From the NCBI GenBank assembly GCA_023667185.1, contig JAMPAP010000002.1:256154-320153 (forward strand): DNA of 64,000 nt. The letters are read 5' to 3'. Both the position numbers and the translations under genes were made by a program. The notes under the pieces were generated by a model. The model saw only the letters and a list, made by a program, of their open reading frames with translations. It was not told where the DNA came from and did not search any database. Shown piece after piece: positions 1 to 8,735 of this stretch; position 1 is the first letter of the stretch; every line of letters begins with the position of its first letter. This DNA is from Lachnoclostridium sp. (lineage in GTDB: Bacteria > Bacteroidota > Bacteroidia > Bacteroidales > Muribaculaceae).

Positions 1-36
1 ATGACTCCCTGAGATTGTGGTTATATTCCGCCTCGA

Positions 37-1302
37 TTATTCCTCGTAACGCTTGAGGATAACGGTAGCGTTGTGGCCGCCGAAGCCGAATGAGTTGGAC
101 AGTGCGGCGTTAACTTCGCGTTTCTGAGCCTTATTGAAGGTGAAGTTTAGGGTATAGTCGATTCTCTCGTCCTCGTCACCCTCTTCGTGGTTGATGGTGG
201 GGGGCACGATGTTGTTGTCGATGGCGAGGATTGAGAACATGGCCTCAAGTGCACCGGTGGCGCCGAGAAGGTGTCCGGTCATTGACTTGGTGGATGAGAT
301 GTTGAGCTTATGGGCGTGTTCGCCGAATACTTCAACGATGGCCTTGATCTCAGAGATGTCACCTACGGGGGTAGATGTGCCGTGAACGTTGATGTAGTCA
401 ATGTCTTCGGGCTTCATGCCTGCATCGTCAAGGGCGTTTTTCATTGAGAGGATTGCGCCGAGTCCTTCGGGATGAGTGGCTGTAAGGTGGTGAGCGTCAG
501 CGCTCATGCCGCCTCCGGCAACTTCAGCGTATATTTTGGCGCCGCGTGCTTTGGCATGCTCGAGCTCTTCGAGTATGAGTACTACCGAGCCTTCACCCAT
601 GACAAAGCCGTCACGTGAAGCCGAGAAGGGGCGTGAAGCTGTCTCGGGAGAGTCGTTGCGGGTTGACAGGGCGTGCATTGAGTTGAAGCCGCCTACACCT
701 GCGGGGAAGATGGCGGCTTCGGCACCACCGGTCACGATGGCGTCAGCTTTGCCAAGACGGATGAGGTTGAAGGCGTCGATGATGGCGTTGTTGGAAGATG
801 CGCAGGCTGAAACTACACCGTAGTTGGGGCCGTGATAGCCATATTCCATTGATACATGACCTGATGCGATGTCAGCGATCATCTTGGGGATGAAGAAGGG
901 GTTGTACATCGGGCCGCGCTCTTCGTTTTTGGCGTAGTATCCGGCTTCTTCCTCGAAGGTGTGAAGACCACCGATACCGGCGGCTACGATTACGCCTACG
1001 CGGTTACGGTCAAGATTTTCAGCCTCTTCGATGCCGGAGTCAGCTACAGCCTGACGGGCTGCTACCAGCGCATACTGTGCATAGAGGTCGAGCTGGCGGG
1101 CTTTCTTGCGATCAAAGTGGTCAGTAGCATTGAAGTTCTTGACTTCGCATGCAAATTTAGTCTTGAAGAGTGATGCGTCGAAATGGGTGATGGGAGCAGC
1201 ACCGCTCTTACCTTCGATGGCGGCGGCCCAGGTGGTCTCGACATCATTGCCAAGGGGAGTGATGGCACCGAGACCGGTTACGACTACTCGCTTTAATTCC
1301 AT
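37..1302 (-). CDS. fabF: 3-oxoacyl-[acyl-carrier-protein] synthase II
   Basis: Condensing enzyme that elongates fatty acids by joining malonyl-ACP to acyl-ACP in the cytoplasm. The 421-residue product has the usual family length. The catalytic Cys is C167 in the motif SACASS, and the two catalytic histidines are H307 (NVHGTSTP) and H344 (MTGHLLGATG), so the thiolase-fold triad is complete. It lies 97 bp downstream of acpP on the same strand, the usual Bacteroidota order, but an intrinsic terminator lies between the two. The start MELKRVVVTG matches family members. The 36 bases beyond its stop show no recognisable gene; rnc often follows here in relatives. Confidence 0.97.
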   Translation of the reverse strand: MELKRVVVTGLGAITPLGNDVETTWAAAIEGKSGAAPITHFDASLFKTKFACEVKNFNATDHFDRKKARQLDLYAQYALVAARQAVADSGIEEAENLDRNRVGVIVAAGIGGLHTFEEEAGYYAKNEERGPMYNPFFIPKMIADIASGHVSMEYGYHGPNYGVVSACASSNNAIIDAFNLIRLGKADAIVTGGAEAAIFPAGVGGFNSMHALSTRNDSPETASRPFSASRDGFVMGEGSVVLILEELEHAKARGAKIYAEVAGGGMSADAHHLTATHPEGLGAILSMKNALDDAGMKPEDIDYINVHGTSTPVGDISEIKAIVEVFGEHAHKLNISSTKSMTGHLLGATGALEAMFSILAIDNNIVPPTINHEEGDEDERIDYTLNFTFNKAQKREVNAALSNSFGFGGHNATVILKRYEE

Positions 1303-1327
1303 GTTTTTTATATAATGTAAATAATGG

Positions 1328-1374
1328 AGAGGTAAAATAAAAAGGCTCCACCCGCTCTATAGAGGGTAGGAGCC
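1328..1374 (-). terminator. intrinsic terminator after acpP
   Basis: On the minus strand GGCTCC (paired with GGAGCC, 1344-1349/1369-1374) extends through ACCC/GGGT into a hairpin, followed by a T-rich run (reverse complement of 1328-1343). It sits between acpP and fabF, so fabF is either transcribed by read-through or from its own promoter. Confidence 0.75.
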
Positions 1375-1399
1375 GGGAAATTTCTTTACGGGGAATTGA

Positions 1400-1636
1400 T
1401 TATTTCGTTGCTTCAACGATATAGTCAATGGCGTTCTGAACAGTCTTGATGTTTTCAGCCTGGTCATCGGGAATTTTAACTCCGAATTCCTTTTCAAATT
1501 CCATGATAAGCTCAACGGTGTCGAGGCTATCAGCGCCAAGATCTTTTGTGAACTCTGCTTCGTTAGTTACCTCGTTCTCATCACGGCTGAGTTTGTCAGC
1601 GATTATAGCTTTAACTCGAGATTCGATTTCAGACAT
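1400..1636 (-). CDS. acpP: acyl carrier protein
   Basis: Carrier of growing acyl chains in fatty-acid synthesis; acyl groups attach to a phosphopantetheine on Ser. The product is 78 residues, acidic and helical, with the attachment site S37 in DLGADSLDT. The start at 1636 ([10 protein letters not shown]) is chosen over a longer in-frame start at 1711, because the extension is not ACP-like and because the promoter at 1681-1712 would overlap it. It is followed by a terminator and then fabF. Confidence 0.97.
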   Translation of the reverse strand: MSEIESRVKAIIADKLSRDENEVTNEAEFTKDLGADSLDTVELIMEFEKEFGVKIPDDQAENIKTVQNAIDYIVEATK

Positions 1637-1680
1637 AGTAGTTTGTTTAGTTATGATTAGTAATATTCGGTTTTTCGGTG

Positions 1681-1712
1681 CAAAGTAAGTAAATTTTAAT
1701 GAATTTCTCAAA
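1681..1712 (-). promoter_or_regulatory. Bacteroidota promoter of acpP
   Basis: On the minus strand TTTG (CAAA at 1709-1712) is followed after 20 bp by TTACTTTG (1681-1688), 7 of 8 matches to TAnnTTTG. Transcription would start near 1675, leaving a leader of about 40 nt before the acpP ATG. Confidence 0.65.
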
Positions 1713-1831
1713 TTTTAATAACATAAAGATAGTGAATTATGCTAAATTTCCGAAAAATTTGCCATTTTTTCGCCTTCTGATGCCCTTAAAGGGCTTCTTG
1801 AAAGATAGTGCGTGTTACATTTCGGTTACAA

Positions 1832-2353
1832 TTAAAAATTGAGAATGAAGTCGTGTCGGGGCAACCGGGTGAGGTTTACGGCGATACCGATGCGGCGGTT
1901 GCTGAAAGTCATGCCTCGGGTCATGCGGGCTTTAAGGCCATCCCAGACCGAGCTGCGGGTTGACAGCATGACTATGATTTTTTCGCCGATATCGGCCGGA
2001 AGTGTTCCGTCATCGGTGATGATGATAAAATCAGGCTCGTAGCTTGTAATGACGTGGCAGCGATCACACCAGGCGTTGACCACCTGACGCACAGTTTCGC
2101 TCTCGTTGCCTACAATCCCTATAGCCGATGGGACAAACTGATCAATAACTCTGAATAGCGTCAGAGCATCTTTCGGCTTCATCTCGCCCAGGTGACGGGC
2201 TGTGGCCTCAAGGTTGTCAAAGCAGTAATAGGGGTATTTGCAGGTAAGCACTGACACGATAAACCCGAAAGCGAAGGGGGAGTGTACGCCGAAACCGCGT
2301 GAGGTGCGCTGCCGGCGTAAGGCTGAGGTTATCGCTTTCAGTGGATTATACAT
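1832..2353 (-). CDS. short methyltransferase-like protein of unknown function
   Basis: A 173-residue protein whose N-terminus carries the motif GFGVHSPFAF, which I know from Bacteroidota proteins annotated as class I SAM-dependent methyltransferases. Those are usually about 230-270 residues and have a glycine-rich SAM loop. Here the middle (around GIVGNESETV) does not show a clear loop, so it may be a shortened or non-catalytic relative. It is the last gene of a minus-strand operon after the lipoprotein and YfhO genes, and its start codon overlaps the YfhO stop by one base (TGATG). Function cannot be given. Confidence 0.6.
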   Translation of the reverse strand: MYNPLKAITSALRRQRTSRGFGVHSPFAFGFIVSVLTCKYPYYCFDNLEATARHLGEMKPKDALTLFRVIDQFVPSAIGIVGNESETVRQVVNAWCDRCHVITSYEPDFIIITDDGTLPADIGEKIIVMLSTRSSVWDGLKARMTRGMTFSNRRIGIAVNLTRLPRHDFILNF

Positions 2354-4923
2354 CAGGCTTCTTTAGGTCGGATGAGTGTCAACGCTACCGCGGCTACAAG
2401 GCTGAGGAATATCAGGATGATGGATACGGTGGCTATGGCGTCGGTGGTATGGAGCGACTCGGGATCAAATCTCATCTCCACGGTGTGCTCTCCGGCGGGC
2501 AGGCGCAGGGCGCGGAGCACATAGTTGACACGGCCGAGCTCGGCGGGCTTGCCATCAATGGTGGCCTTCCATCCCCAAGGGAAATAGATCTCGGAGAATA
2601 CGGCCACGGCATCCTGTGCGTTCCGGGCATGATAAGTCAGGCGGTTGGGGGCGTAGGATGTCTCGAAGATGGTGTCGCCGGGCAACTTGGCTGTGGTTTC
2701 TCCAAGGATATACTTGAATTTACTATCAGCCACAGCTTTGTCGGTAAGGTCGATGCGCGACAGAGTTGCCATTTCTTCGTCGGGGGTGTTGACATAGCTG
2801 ATGCCGTCCACAAACCATGCATTCCCCTGAGCCTCGGGGTTGAGCAGCGGCTGTCCCTCCTGATCAATCACATAGCGGGCGTTGAGCATATTGAGCACGT
2901 TCCAGTCAGCATCAGTCTCGGTAGCGTTCTGGAAGTGGGATAGGTGACGATCGATAAGGTCTTGATAGCGAGTGAGCTTCGCGGCATGGTATCCCCCTAT
3001 CATCTTATGATAGTAAGAGGGAGCGGCAAGATTGAAGCGCGGGATATCCATCACTCGGTAGTTCATCGCGGTGTCAGCCAGGATGATATCATCGGCCGGA
3101 ATCTTGGCTATCGGGGCAGATGCGGTGATGCTTGATGCAGGTAGGAAGCTTTCGTGGTCAACGTAACGCTTGTTGACGGTATAGAGATCCAGAAGCACCA
3201 CCACGCCGATTACCGTCAGGGCAACGCCCATGCTGACATATTTCTTCAGATAGAGCCACATGAATCCACCGCCGGCTATAAGTATCAGCAGGCTTCGAAG
3301 TGCATCGGCTTTGACGAGCCCCTCGCGGAGTGAGATAACAGCGCTGTAGATGCCGGGGGAGTTGAGGCTGAATACACTGTTGATCTGCGCCGGAGAATAT
3401 CCCTGGGCGGCAAGTGCTTGCGACAGATATTGGTCGATCATGCGGTCATTGTCGCTGATTAGTGACCCAAACATTCCGGGTGCTATCCATGCGGCAAGGC
3501 AGATGACGATACACGCTCCGAAACACCACATCGCTTTCTTCAGCAGCGCGGGGCGCTCTTGGTCAGGCGCGGTGACTATGCGCTGGAGCCCCATCATGGC
3601 AAGGAGTGGCATTGTAAATTCAGCAATCACGAGTATGCTCTCCACGGTGCGAAACTTCGAGTACATCGGCACGGCGGCAAGCATAATATCGGTAAACACC
3701 ATGGCGTGACGTCCCCATGCAAGGAGTATGGAGAATACGGTTAGGATTACCAGTGCCCATTTCACCGGCCCTTTCACAGTGACGGCACCGAGGAGGAACA
3801 GAGCGAAAATCAGCGCGCCCACATACACCGGGCCGTTTGTGCCTTCGGGGTCGCCGAAATATTGGCTGAGGTAGTCTACGTAGCCTTTCTCCATTTCGCC
3901 ATACCCTTCGGCATCAGGCAGCTGGCTGAGGCTCATTATCTTCATGCTCCCTTTCTCAGGCTTGGCTGAAGCGCCTCCTTTGATATTGGGGATCAGGAGT
4001 GAGAAGGTCTCTGAGGGCTGATAGCTGTATTGGGTGATATAGTCTTTGTCGAGGCCGGAGGTGGACTGCACGGCGTCGGTCATGGACGTCAGTTCACTGT
4101 GGCGGCCGCGCATGGTCTCTTTAGAGTATTCGTATGTGTTGTAAAGACTTGGCAGATTGGCGGCTACGGCGAGTATGGCGGCTACGGCAAGCACTCCGGT
4201 AGCTATCCCCCAGCGGCGCATCTGCTTGCTGCGTATAGCCATAACGAGGTAGGCGATCACAAGGCCGATGATTACAAAAAGGAAGTAATATGTCATCTGC
4301 ACATGGTTTTGCGCAATCTGCATCATGGCCATCAGTGCCGCAAGCGCTCCTCCAAGAAGATATTTCCCGCGGTAGCAGAGTATTATGCCGGCTATCGTAG
4401 GGGGCACGTAGGCAAGTGTGAGAAATTTCCATATATGGCCTGCGCCTATGATTATTATGAAGTATGACGAGAATCCGTAGGCAATAGCTCCGGTAAGAGC
4501 CACCGGCCAGCGGAACTTGAGAGCAAACATTAATATCAGAAATCCGGTCATCATCATCGCGGGCAGTGACGATGGTGACGGCAAGCCGAGCCCCATCACC
4601 TTATTTATCCACATATATAATTTAGAGGAAGGATAGGAGGGGGCTATCTGAAATGTAGGCATTCCTGAGAAGAGGGAGTTGGTCCAGCGGGTCACCTCGC
4701 CGGTCTGCTCAGTGAAGGCTTTGGCTTCCTGTCCTATTGCTATACCCTGCTGCATATCATGCTGGCTGAGGGAGTTGCCTTCCATGGCATCAGGGTAGAA
4801 GAATGCGAAGGCTATCACGGCGATTGCAGCAATGCACCCTATGAATTGTAGCACGCCGGGTGATGTGAGCCGCGACAGCAGCTGTCGGGCTTTAGATGAT
4901 TGGGTATCGTTAGTGGTTTTCAT
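2353..4923 (-). CDS. YfhO family integral membrane protein
   Basis: An 856-residue polytopic protein with a dozen or more hydrophobic helices and a C-terminal periplasmic beta domain followed by a last helix. N-terminal features (NSLSQHDMQQG between helix 1 and 2) match YfhO proteins, which have a GT-C glycosyltransferase-like fold; in GT-C enzymes an acidic residue in this first loop is catalytic, so the Asp in SQHD is the candidate. In Firmicutes YfhO glycosylates lipoteichoic acid; the Bacteroidota substrate is not known to me. The start overlaps the upstream lipoprotein stop by 4 bp (ATGA), implying translational coupling. Confidence 0.9.
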   Translation of the reverse strand: MKTTNDTQSSKARQLLSRLTSPGVLQFIGCIAAIAVIAFAFFYPDAMEGNSLSQHDMQQGIAIGQEAKAFTEQTGEVTRWTNSLFSGMPTFQIAPSYPSSKLYMWINKVMGLGLPSPSSLPAMMMTGFLILMFALKFRWPVALTGAIAYGFSSYFIIIIGAGHIWKFLTLAYVPPTIAGIILCYRGKYLLGGALAALMAMMQIAQNHVQMTYYFLFVIIGLVIAYLVMAIRSKQMRRWGIATGVLAVAAILAVAANLPSLYNTYEYSKETMRGRHSELTSMTDAVQSTSGLDKDYITQYSYQPSETFSLLIPNIKGGASAKPEKGSMKIMSLSQLPDAEGYGEMEKGYVDYLSQYFGDPEGTNGPVYVGALIFALFLLGAVTVKGPVKWALVILTVFSILLAWGRHAMVFTDIMLAAVPMYSKFRTVESILVIAEFTMPLLAMMGLQRIVTAPDQERPALLKKAMWCFGACIVICLAAWIAPGMFGSLISDNDRMIDQYLSQALAAQGYSPAQINSVFSLNSPGIYSAVISLREGLVKADALRSLLILIAGGGFMWLYLKKYVSMGVALTVIGVVVLLDLYTVNKRYVDHESFLPASSITASAPIAKIPADDIILADTAMNYRVMDIPRFNLAAPSYYHKMIGGYHAAKLTRYQDLIDRHLSHFQNATETDADWNVLNMLNARYVIDQEGQPLLNPEAQGNAWFVDGISYVNTPDEEMATLSRIDLTDKAVADSKFKYILGETTAKLPGDTIFETSYAPNRLTYHARNAQDAVAVFSEIYFPWGWKATIDGKPAELGRVNYVLRALRLPAGEHTVEMRFDPESLHTTDAIATVSIILIFLSLVAAVALTLIRPKEA

Positions 4924-5450
4924 TCGGCCGGACGTAAGTAGAGGGGTAATTCATCTTTTGCCGTATCAGCGGCTATGGTGTCAGTGGTCTTCGCGGGTGC
5001 TTCGGCGCTCATGGTGTAGGCATAGTCGGTCAGGCGTGAGCGGTAGGCCGAGGCGAGGGAATCATAGTCGTGGCGACGGTCAGAGTCGAGTATTTTCTTC
5101 AGATCCTTAGGGTTGATGCTCAGGCCGATGTCGTAGACGTCGACATATTTGCGCATCGTCTCAAGCATCTTGCGCGAGCTCCCCTCAGCCGAGGCGCGAT
5201 CTACTACGTCGACAAACGTAGCCAGCACTCCGGCCGTCTGCTCGGGCGTGAGGTCATCAACCATCAGTGCAAGGCTGTCAGCCACCGTCGATGCATGGCG
5301 GATATCATTTGCTGCGATAGCATCGGCTATGCTTTCGTCGTTGGTCTCGATGATTGTCACCTCGTCTTTTGATCCGGTGTCAGAACTTCCGCAAGCCGTC
5401 AAGCACATCAGCGTGACTCCTGCTGCAAGTATATGTATGGATTTATTCAT
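4920..5450 (-). CDS. small lipoprotein of unknown function
   Basis: A 176-residue protein with a type II signal peptide: basic start MNKS, hydrophobic stretch, lipobox LTAC with the lipidated Cys at residue 20, then GSSD. The mature part is acidic and predicted helical without a domain I recognise. It is the first gene of the operon with the YfhO protein, sharing a 4-bp ATGA overlap with it, which suggests a partner role at the envelope. Confidence 0.75.
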   Translation of the reverse strand: MNKSIHILAAGVTLMCLTACGSSDTGSKDEVTIIETNDESIADAIAANDIRHASTVADSLALMVDDLTPEQTAGVLATFVDVVDRASAEGSSRKMLETMRKYVDVYDIGLSINPKDLKKILDSDRRHDYDSLASAYRSRLTDYAYTMSAEAPAKTTDTIAADTAKDELPLYLRPAE

Positions 5451-5469
5451 GAGTCTAATGATTTAGCCA

Positions 5470-5477
5470 CAAAGTTA
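5470..5477 (-). promoter_or_regulatory. -7 box of the lipoprotein-yfhO operon
   Basis: The minus strand reads TAACTTTG here, a perfect TAnnTTTG, 20 bp upstream of the lipoprotein ATG. No TTTG -33 element is found at the usual distance. Confidence 0.5.
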
Positions 5478-5583
5478 GTAATTATTGACTGCTGATAGGA
5501 GACTATTAATGTAGTTTGAAAATATTTTTTATTCTTTTTTAGGAATTTTTTAGCAGATATGGTAAAAATTGCAAAATTTTCTA

Positions 5584-5591
5584 TAACTTTG
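5584..5591 (+). promoter_or_regulatory. -7 box of the metal-ABC operon
   Basis: TAACTTTG matches TAnnTTTG and lies 21 bp before the GTG start at 5613. The AT-rich upstream segment has no good TTTG at the usual spacing. Confidence 0.5.
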
Positions 5592-5612
5592 CAAAAAAAA
5601 TAAGTAAAACAA

Positions 5613-6506
5613 GTGAGGAGTCTGAAGCTATATATAATTTATGTGGTGATGGCTGTTGTCGCCTGCGCAGTGGCAATAGGCTGCGTCGGGCCGATTGACT
5701 CCAAGCCTATCGTGACGGTCACCATCCCTCCTCAGAAGTATCTCGTGGAGCAGATCGCGGGGGATAATATTGATGTAAGATGCCTGCTGGCCAATGGTGC
5801 CAACCCTGAGACCTATGACCCGACTGTCACCAATATGATGAACCTCGACAAGAGTATCGCTTTCCTGCGCCTCGGCAGTGTGGGCTTTGAGGAAGCGATA
5901 CTTGATAAAATCTCATCGGTCAACCGCTCGCTCCCGGTCTACAATATCTCTGAAGGTATTGTTCCGGTGAGAGGCACTCATCATCACCACCATCCCGGCA
6001 GCTCGGAAAAGCTTGACGACGAGATAGATCCGCATAAATGGACTTCAGTGAAAAATGCTGTCGTTATGGCCGGAAATATCCTCGATGCTCTCAGTGAGGT
6101 CGACCCTGGAAATGCCGGTAAATATCATCGCAACTATGACCGCCTTATGGCACATCTTGACTCGCTTGATCGTGCAATTGCAGCTCGTATTGATAGCGCT
6201 GGTCATCGGGCTTTCGTGGTGTGGCATCCGTCGCTGAGCTACTTTGCCCGTGATTATGGCCTGGTGCAGTGCGTGATAGGTGGCGGCGAAAACAAGGAGG
6301 TCTCCGTGGCCGAGCTGCGCCATGCTATCGATGACGCTCATGAGCACGATGCCCGTGTGATGTTTATTCAAGATGACAGTGAGCGCCGCAAGCTTATGAC
6401 CGTAGCCTCGATGCTCGATGTCGATGAAGTAGAGATCAACCTCCTTTCCTCTGACTGGGAAAACCAAATTCTTAAAATAGCCGATGCTCTTGTAAGCCAT
6501 GAATGA
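5613..6506 (+). CDS. zinc/manganese-type ABC transporter substrate-binding lipoprotein
   Basis: A 297-residue cluster A-I (ZnuA-like) solute-binding protein. It has an N-terminal signal with a lipobox-like AIGC (Cys about residue 24), the family N-lobe (VTIPPQKYLVEQIAG), a His-rich loop (GTHHHHHPG) before DPHKW, and a C-lobe with VVWHPSLSYFARDYG. The residue normally filling the first metal ligand (His in PHxYEP) is Glu here (NPETYDPT). The start is GTG at 5613; an ATG at 5649 would leave too short a signal. It overlaps the ATPase gene by 8 bp. Metal specificity is inferred: Zn by the His loop, but Mn or Fe are possible. Confidence 0.88.
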   Translation: MRSLKLYIIYVVMAVVACAVAIGCVGPIDSKPIVTVTIPPQKYLVEQIAGDNIDVRCLLANGANPETYDPTVTNMMNLDKSIAFLRLGSVGFEEAILDKISSVNRSLPVYNISEGIVPVRGTHHHHHPGSSEKLDDEIDPHKWTSVKNAVVMAGNILDALSEVDPGNAGKYHRNYDRLMAHLDSLDRAIAARIDSAGHRAFVVWHPSLSYFARDYGLVQCVIGGGENKEVSVAELRHAIDDAHEHDARVMFIQDDSERRKLMTVASMLDVDEVEINLLSSDWENQILKIADALVSHE

Positions 6507-7146
6507 GAATACCGTTATATTGCTTGACCATGCGTCGTACGATGTCGCTGACCGCCTGATTCTTAGTGATATATCGCTTGATATTAGTCGCGATGATTTC
6601 CTTGTGGTCACCGGGCCTAACGGCGGCGGAAAGACTACCTTTCTGCGCTTGCTGCTGAAGCTTATCAAGCCTTCGGCAGGCTCTGTAACTTATTATCACA
6701 ATGGCGCTCCGGTGAAAAATCTGCCCATCGGGTATCTGCCTCAGAAAAATATGGTGGATGCCGGTTTTCCCATCACGGTAGATGAACTCGTAGCATCAGG
6801 CCTCGAAGGATGCGATAAGTCAGTGAGGAAAGCTAAGGATAGGCTTACGGCTGAAATGCTTGAAAAAGTGGGTCTTGCCGAGAGGGTTGGGCAGCCTATC
6901 GGCACTCTCTCCGGAGGCCAGTTGCAGCGTGCTCTCCTTGGGCGCGCCCTTGTCTCTGACCCGGAAGTGCTTATCCTCGACGAGCCTCTGAGCTACCTCG
7001 ACAAGCCCTTCGAGCAACGTGTCTACGACATTCTCGGCAGCCTTAAAGGCCACAAAACTATCATTGTGGTTTCCCACGAACTGTCGATAATCTCCCCTAT
7101 GGCCACACGCCATATCGTCATCGACCGGACGCTCTCCATTTCGTAA
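6499..7146 (+). CDS. metal ABC transporter ATP-binding protein
   Basis: The 215-residue nucleotide-binding subunit has Walker A GPNGGGKT (39-46), signature LSGGQ (137-141), Walker B with DE at 161-162 and the switch His H193 (VVSHE). It is closest in style to ZnuC/MntB-type ATPases and overlaps the binding-protein gene by 8 bp. The family normally needs a 6-9 helix permease encoded beside it; the next gene, 47 bp on, is DUF1846, so the permease must be elsewhere or the pair uses a shared one. Confidence 0.9.
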   Translation: MNENTVILLDHASYDVADRLILSDISLDISRDDFLVVTGPNGGGKTTFLRLLLKLIKPSAGSVTYYHNGAPVKNLPIGYLPQKNMVDAGFPITVDELVASGLEGCDKSVRKAKDRLTAEMLEKVGLAERVGQPIGTLSGGQLQRALLGRALVSDPEVLILDEPLSYLDKPFEQRVYDILGSLKGHKTIIVVSHELSIISPMATRHIVIDRTLSIS

Positions 7147-7164
7147 CGTCATCACGAAAAAAAA

Positions 7165-7196
7165 TTTGCGTCACTCATCGAAAGTCCTTATCTTTG
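7165..7196 (+). promoter_or_regulatory. promoter of the DUF1846 gene
   Basis: TTTG (7165-7168), 20 bp, TATCTTTG (7189-7196): a full consensus Bacteroidota promoter. The ATG at 7206 lies only 9 nt after the -7 box, so the transcript should begin within a few bases of the start codon. Confidence 0.75.
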
Positions 7197-7205
7197 TATC
7201 CCGTT

Positions 7206-8672
7206 ATGAAATACGGATTTGACAACGATAAGTATATCGAAATTCAAAGCGAGCACATTAAAGAGCGCATCGCTAAGTTTGGCGACAAACTATACCTCGA
7301 ACTCGGTGGAAAACTTTTTGACGATTATCACGCAAGCCGCGTCCTGCCCGGCTTTCAGCCTGATAGCAAGCTGCGTATGCTCAAGCAACTCGCTGATCAT
7401 GCCGAAATCGTAATCGTAATCAGTGCTGTCGATATTGAGAAAAATAAGGTTCGCAATGACCTGGGTATAACCTACGACATGGACGTACTCCGCCTGCGCA
7501 CCGAGTTTCAAAACCGCGGCTTCCTCGTAAGCTCGGTAGTGATCACACACTACAACGGACAGAGCAGCGCCGTGGCTTTCCGCCAGAAGCTTGACCGCCT
7601 CGGCATCAACACTTATTGCCATTACACCATCGAGGGTTATCCCACCAACGTGGCTCTTATCGACTCCGATGAAGGGTTCGGTCGTAATGACTATATCGTG
7701 ACCACGCGTCCGCTCGTAATCGTGACAGCGCCGGGCCCCGGTAGCGGTAAAATGGCCGTGTGTCTCAGCCAGTTGTACAACGAGCATAAGCGCGGCATCG
7801 AGGCCGGATATGCCAAGTTTGAGACATTCCCCGTGTGGAGCCTGCCCCTGAAACACCCGGTCAACATCGCCTACGAGGCCGCTACGGCTGACCTTAACGA
7901 TGTGAATATGATCGATCCGTTCCATCTCGAAGCTTACGGCAAAACAGCCATCAACTACAACCGCGACATCGAGATATTCCCCGTGCTCGATGCCCTCTTT
8001 GACGGCATTTATGGTAAAAATCCATATAAATCACCTACTGACATGGGTGTCAACATGGTGGGCTTCTGCATCAGCGACGATGAGGTATGCCGCCGTGCTT
8101 CCAAGGACGAAATAGTACGCCGTTACTTCACCGCACTTAACCGTATGGCTCAGGGCGCTGACAATGAGGCTGAAGTGAATAAGATCGCTCTCCTGTTCAA
8201 GCAGGCCAATATCGATGTTACTTACCGTCGTCCCGTAGTCGCTGCCCGCCAGAGAGCCGAGAAAAGTGGCGTACCTTGCTCAGCCATAGAGCTGCAGGAC
8301 GGCACTATCATCACCGCCGAGACCTCGAGCCTCCTCGGCCCGAGCGCCGCGCTGATACTCAACGCCGTGAAGCATCTCGCCGGTATCGACCATGGAGTCA
8401 AACTTATACCCCGCGACATGATCGAGCCAATCCAGTTCACCAAAACTGAATATCTGCGTAGTCGCAATCCACGCCTCCACACTGATGAGGTACTCGTGGC
8501 TCTATCAGTCCTCTCCACTCACGACGAAAACTGCCGCCGTGCCCTCGAGAAACTCCCCGAGCTCAACGGTTGTCAGGTACACTCCACCGTAATGCTCGGA
8601 GAAGTTGACCATAAGATATTCAAAAAACTCAATGTGGGCCTCACTTGCGACCCTGCAAAGAAAAAGAAATAA
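7206..8672 (+). CDS. DUF1846 family protein
   Basis: A 488-residue soluble protein that matches DUF1846 from its first residues (MKYGFDNDKY, then YLELGGKLFDDYHASRVLPG). The family is widespread in Firmicutes and Bacteroidota; crystal structures exist but the reaction is not settled to my knowledge. It contains a GPGSGKMAVCLSQLY segment resembling a P-loop. I chose ATG 7206 rather than the in-frame TTG at 7194, because the TTG lies inside the promoter -7 box. A stem-loop and the TPR cluster follow. Confidence 0.88.
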   Translation: MKYGFDNDKYIEIQSEHIKERIAKFGDKLYLELGGKLFDDYHASRVLPGFQPDSKLRMLKQLADHAEIVIVISAVDIEKNKVRNDLGITYDMDVLRLRTEFQNRGFLVSSVVITHYNGQSSAVAFRQKLDRLGINTYCHYTIEGYPTNVALIDSDEGFGRNDYIVTTRPLVIVTAPGPGSGKMAVCLSQLYNEHKRGIEAGYAKFETFPVWSLPLKHPVNIAYEAATADLNDVNMIDPFHLEAYGKTAINYNRDIEIFPVLDALFDGIYGKNPYKSPTDMGVNMVGFCISDDEVCRRASKDEIVRRYFTALNRMAQGADNEAEVNKIALLFKQANIDVTYRRPVVAARQRAEKSGVPCSAIELQDGTIITAETSSLLGPSAALILNAVKHLAGIDHGVKLIPRDMIEPIQFTKTEYLRSRNPRLHTDEVLVALSVLSTHDENCRRALEKLPELNGCQVHSTVMLGEVDHKIFKKLNVGLTCDPAKKKK

Positions 8673-8684
8673 ATCCTTAACCAC

Positions 8685-8719
8685 GGCCATGTTCCGGGGC
8701 GACAACCCTGCGCGTGGCC
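8685..8719 (+). other. stem-loop between DUF1846 and the TPR cluster
   Basis: GGCCATG (8685-8691) pairs with CGTGGCC (8713-8719) with one G-U pair, and GGGG/CCC can pair inside it. No T-tract follows, so it could be a weak terminator, a processing site or mRNA-stabilising hairpin. Confidence 0.4.
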
Positions 8720-8735
8720 ATTATTCTCTCTACTC

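Noticed and set aside
2299..2943. 214-residue plus-strand open frame
   Set aside because: It lies wholly antisense to the YfhO gene and its sequence is low-complexity Gly/Tyr-rich shadow translation of that gene's codons.
6045..6668. 207-residue minus-strand open frame over the metal-ABC genes
   Set aside because: Antisense to two overlapping genes with clear motifs; no promoter or conserved pattern.
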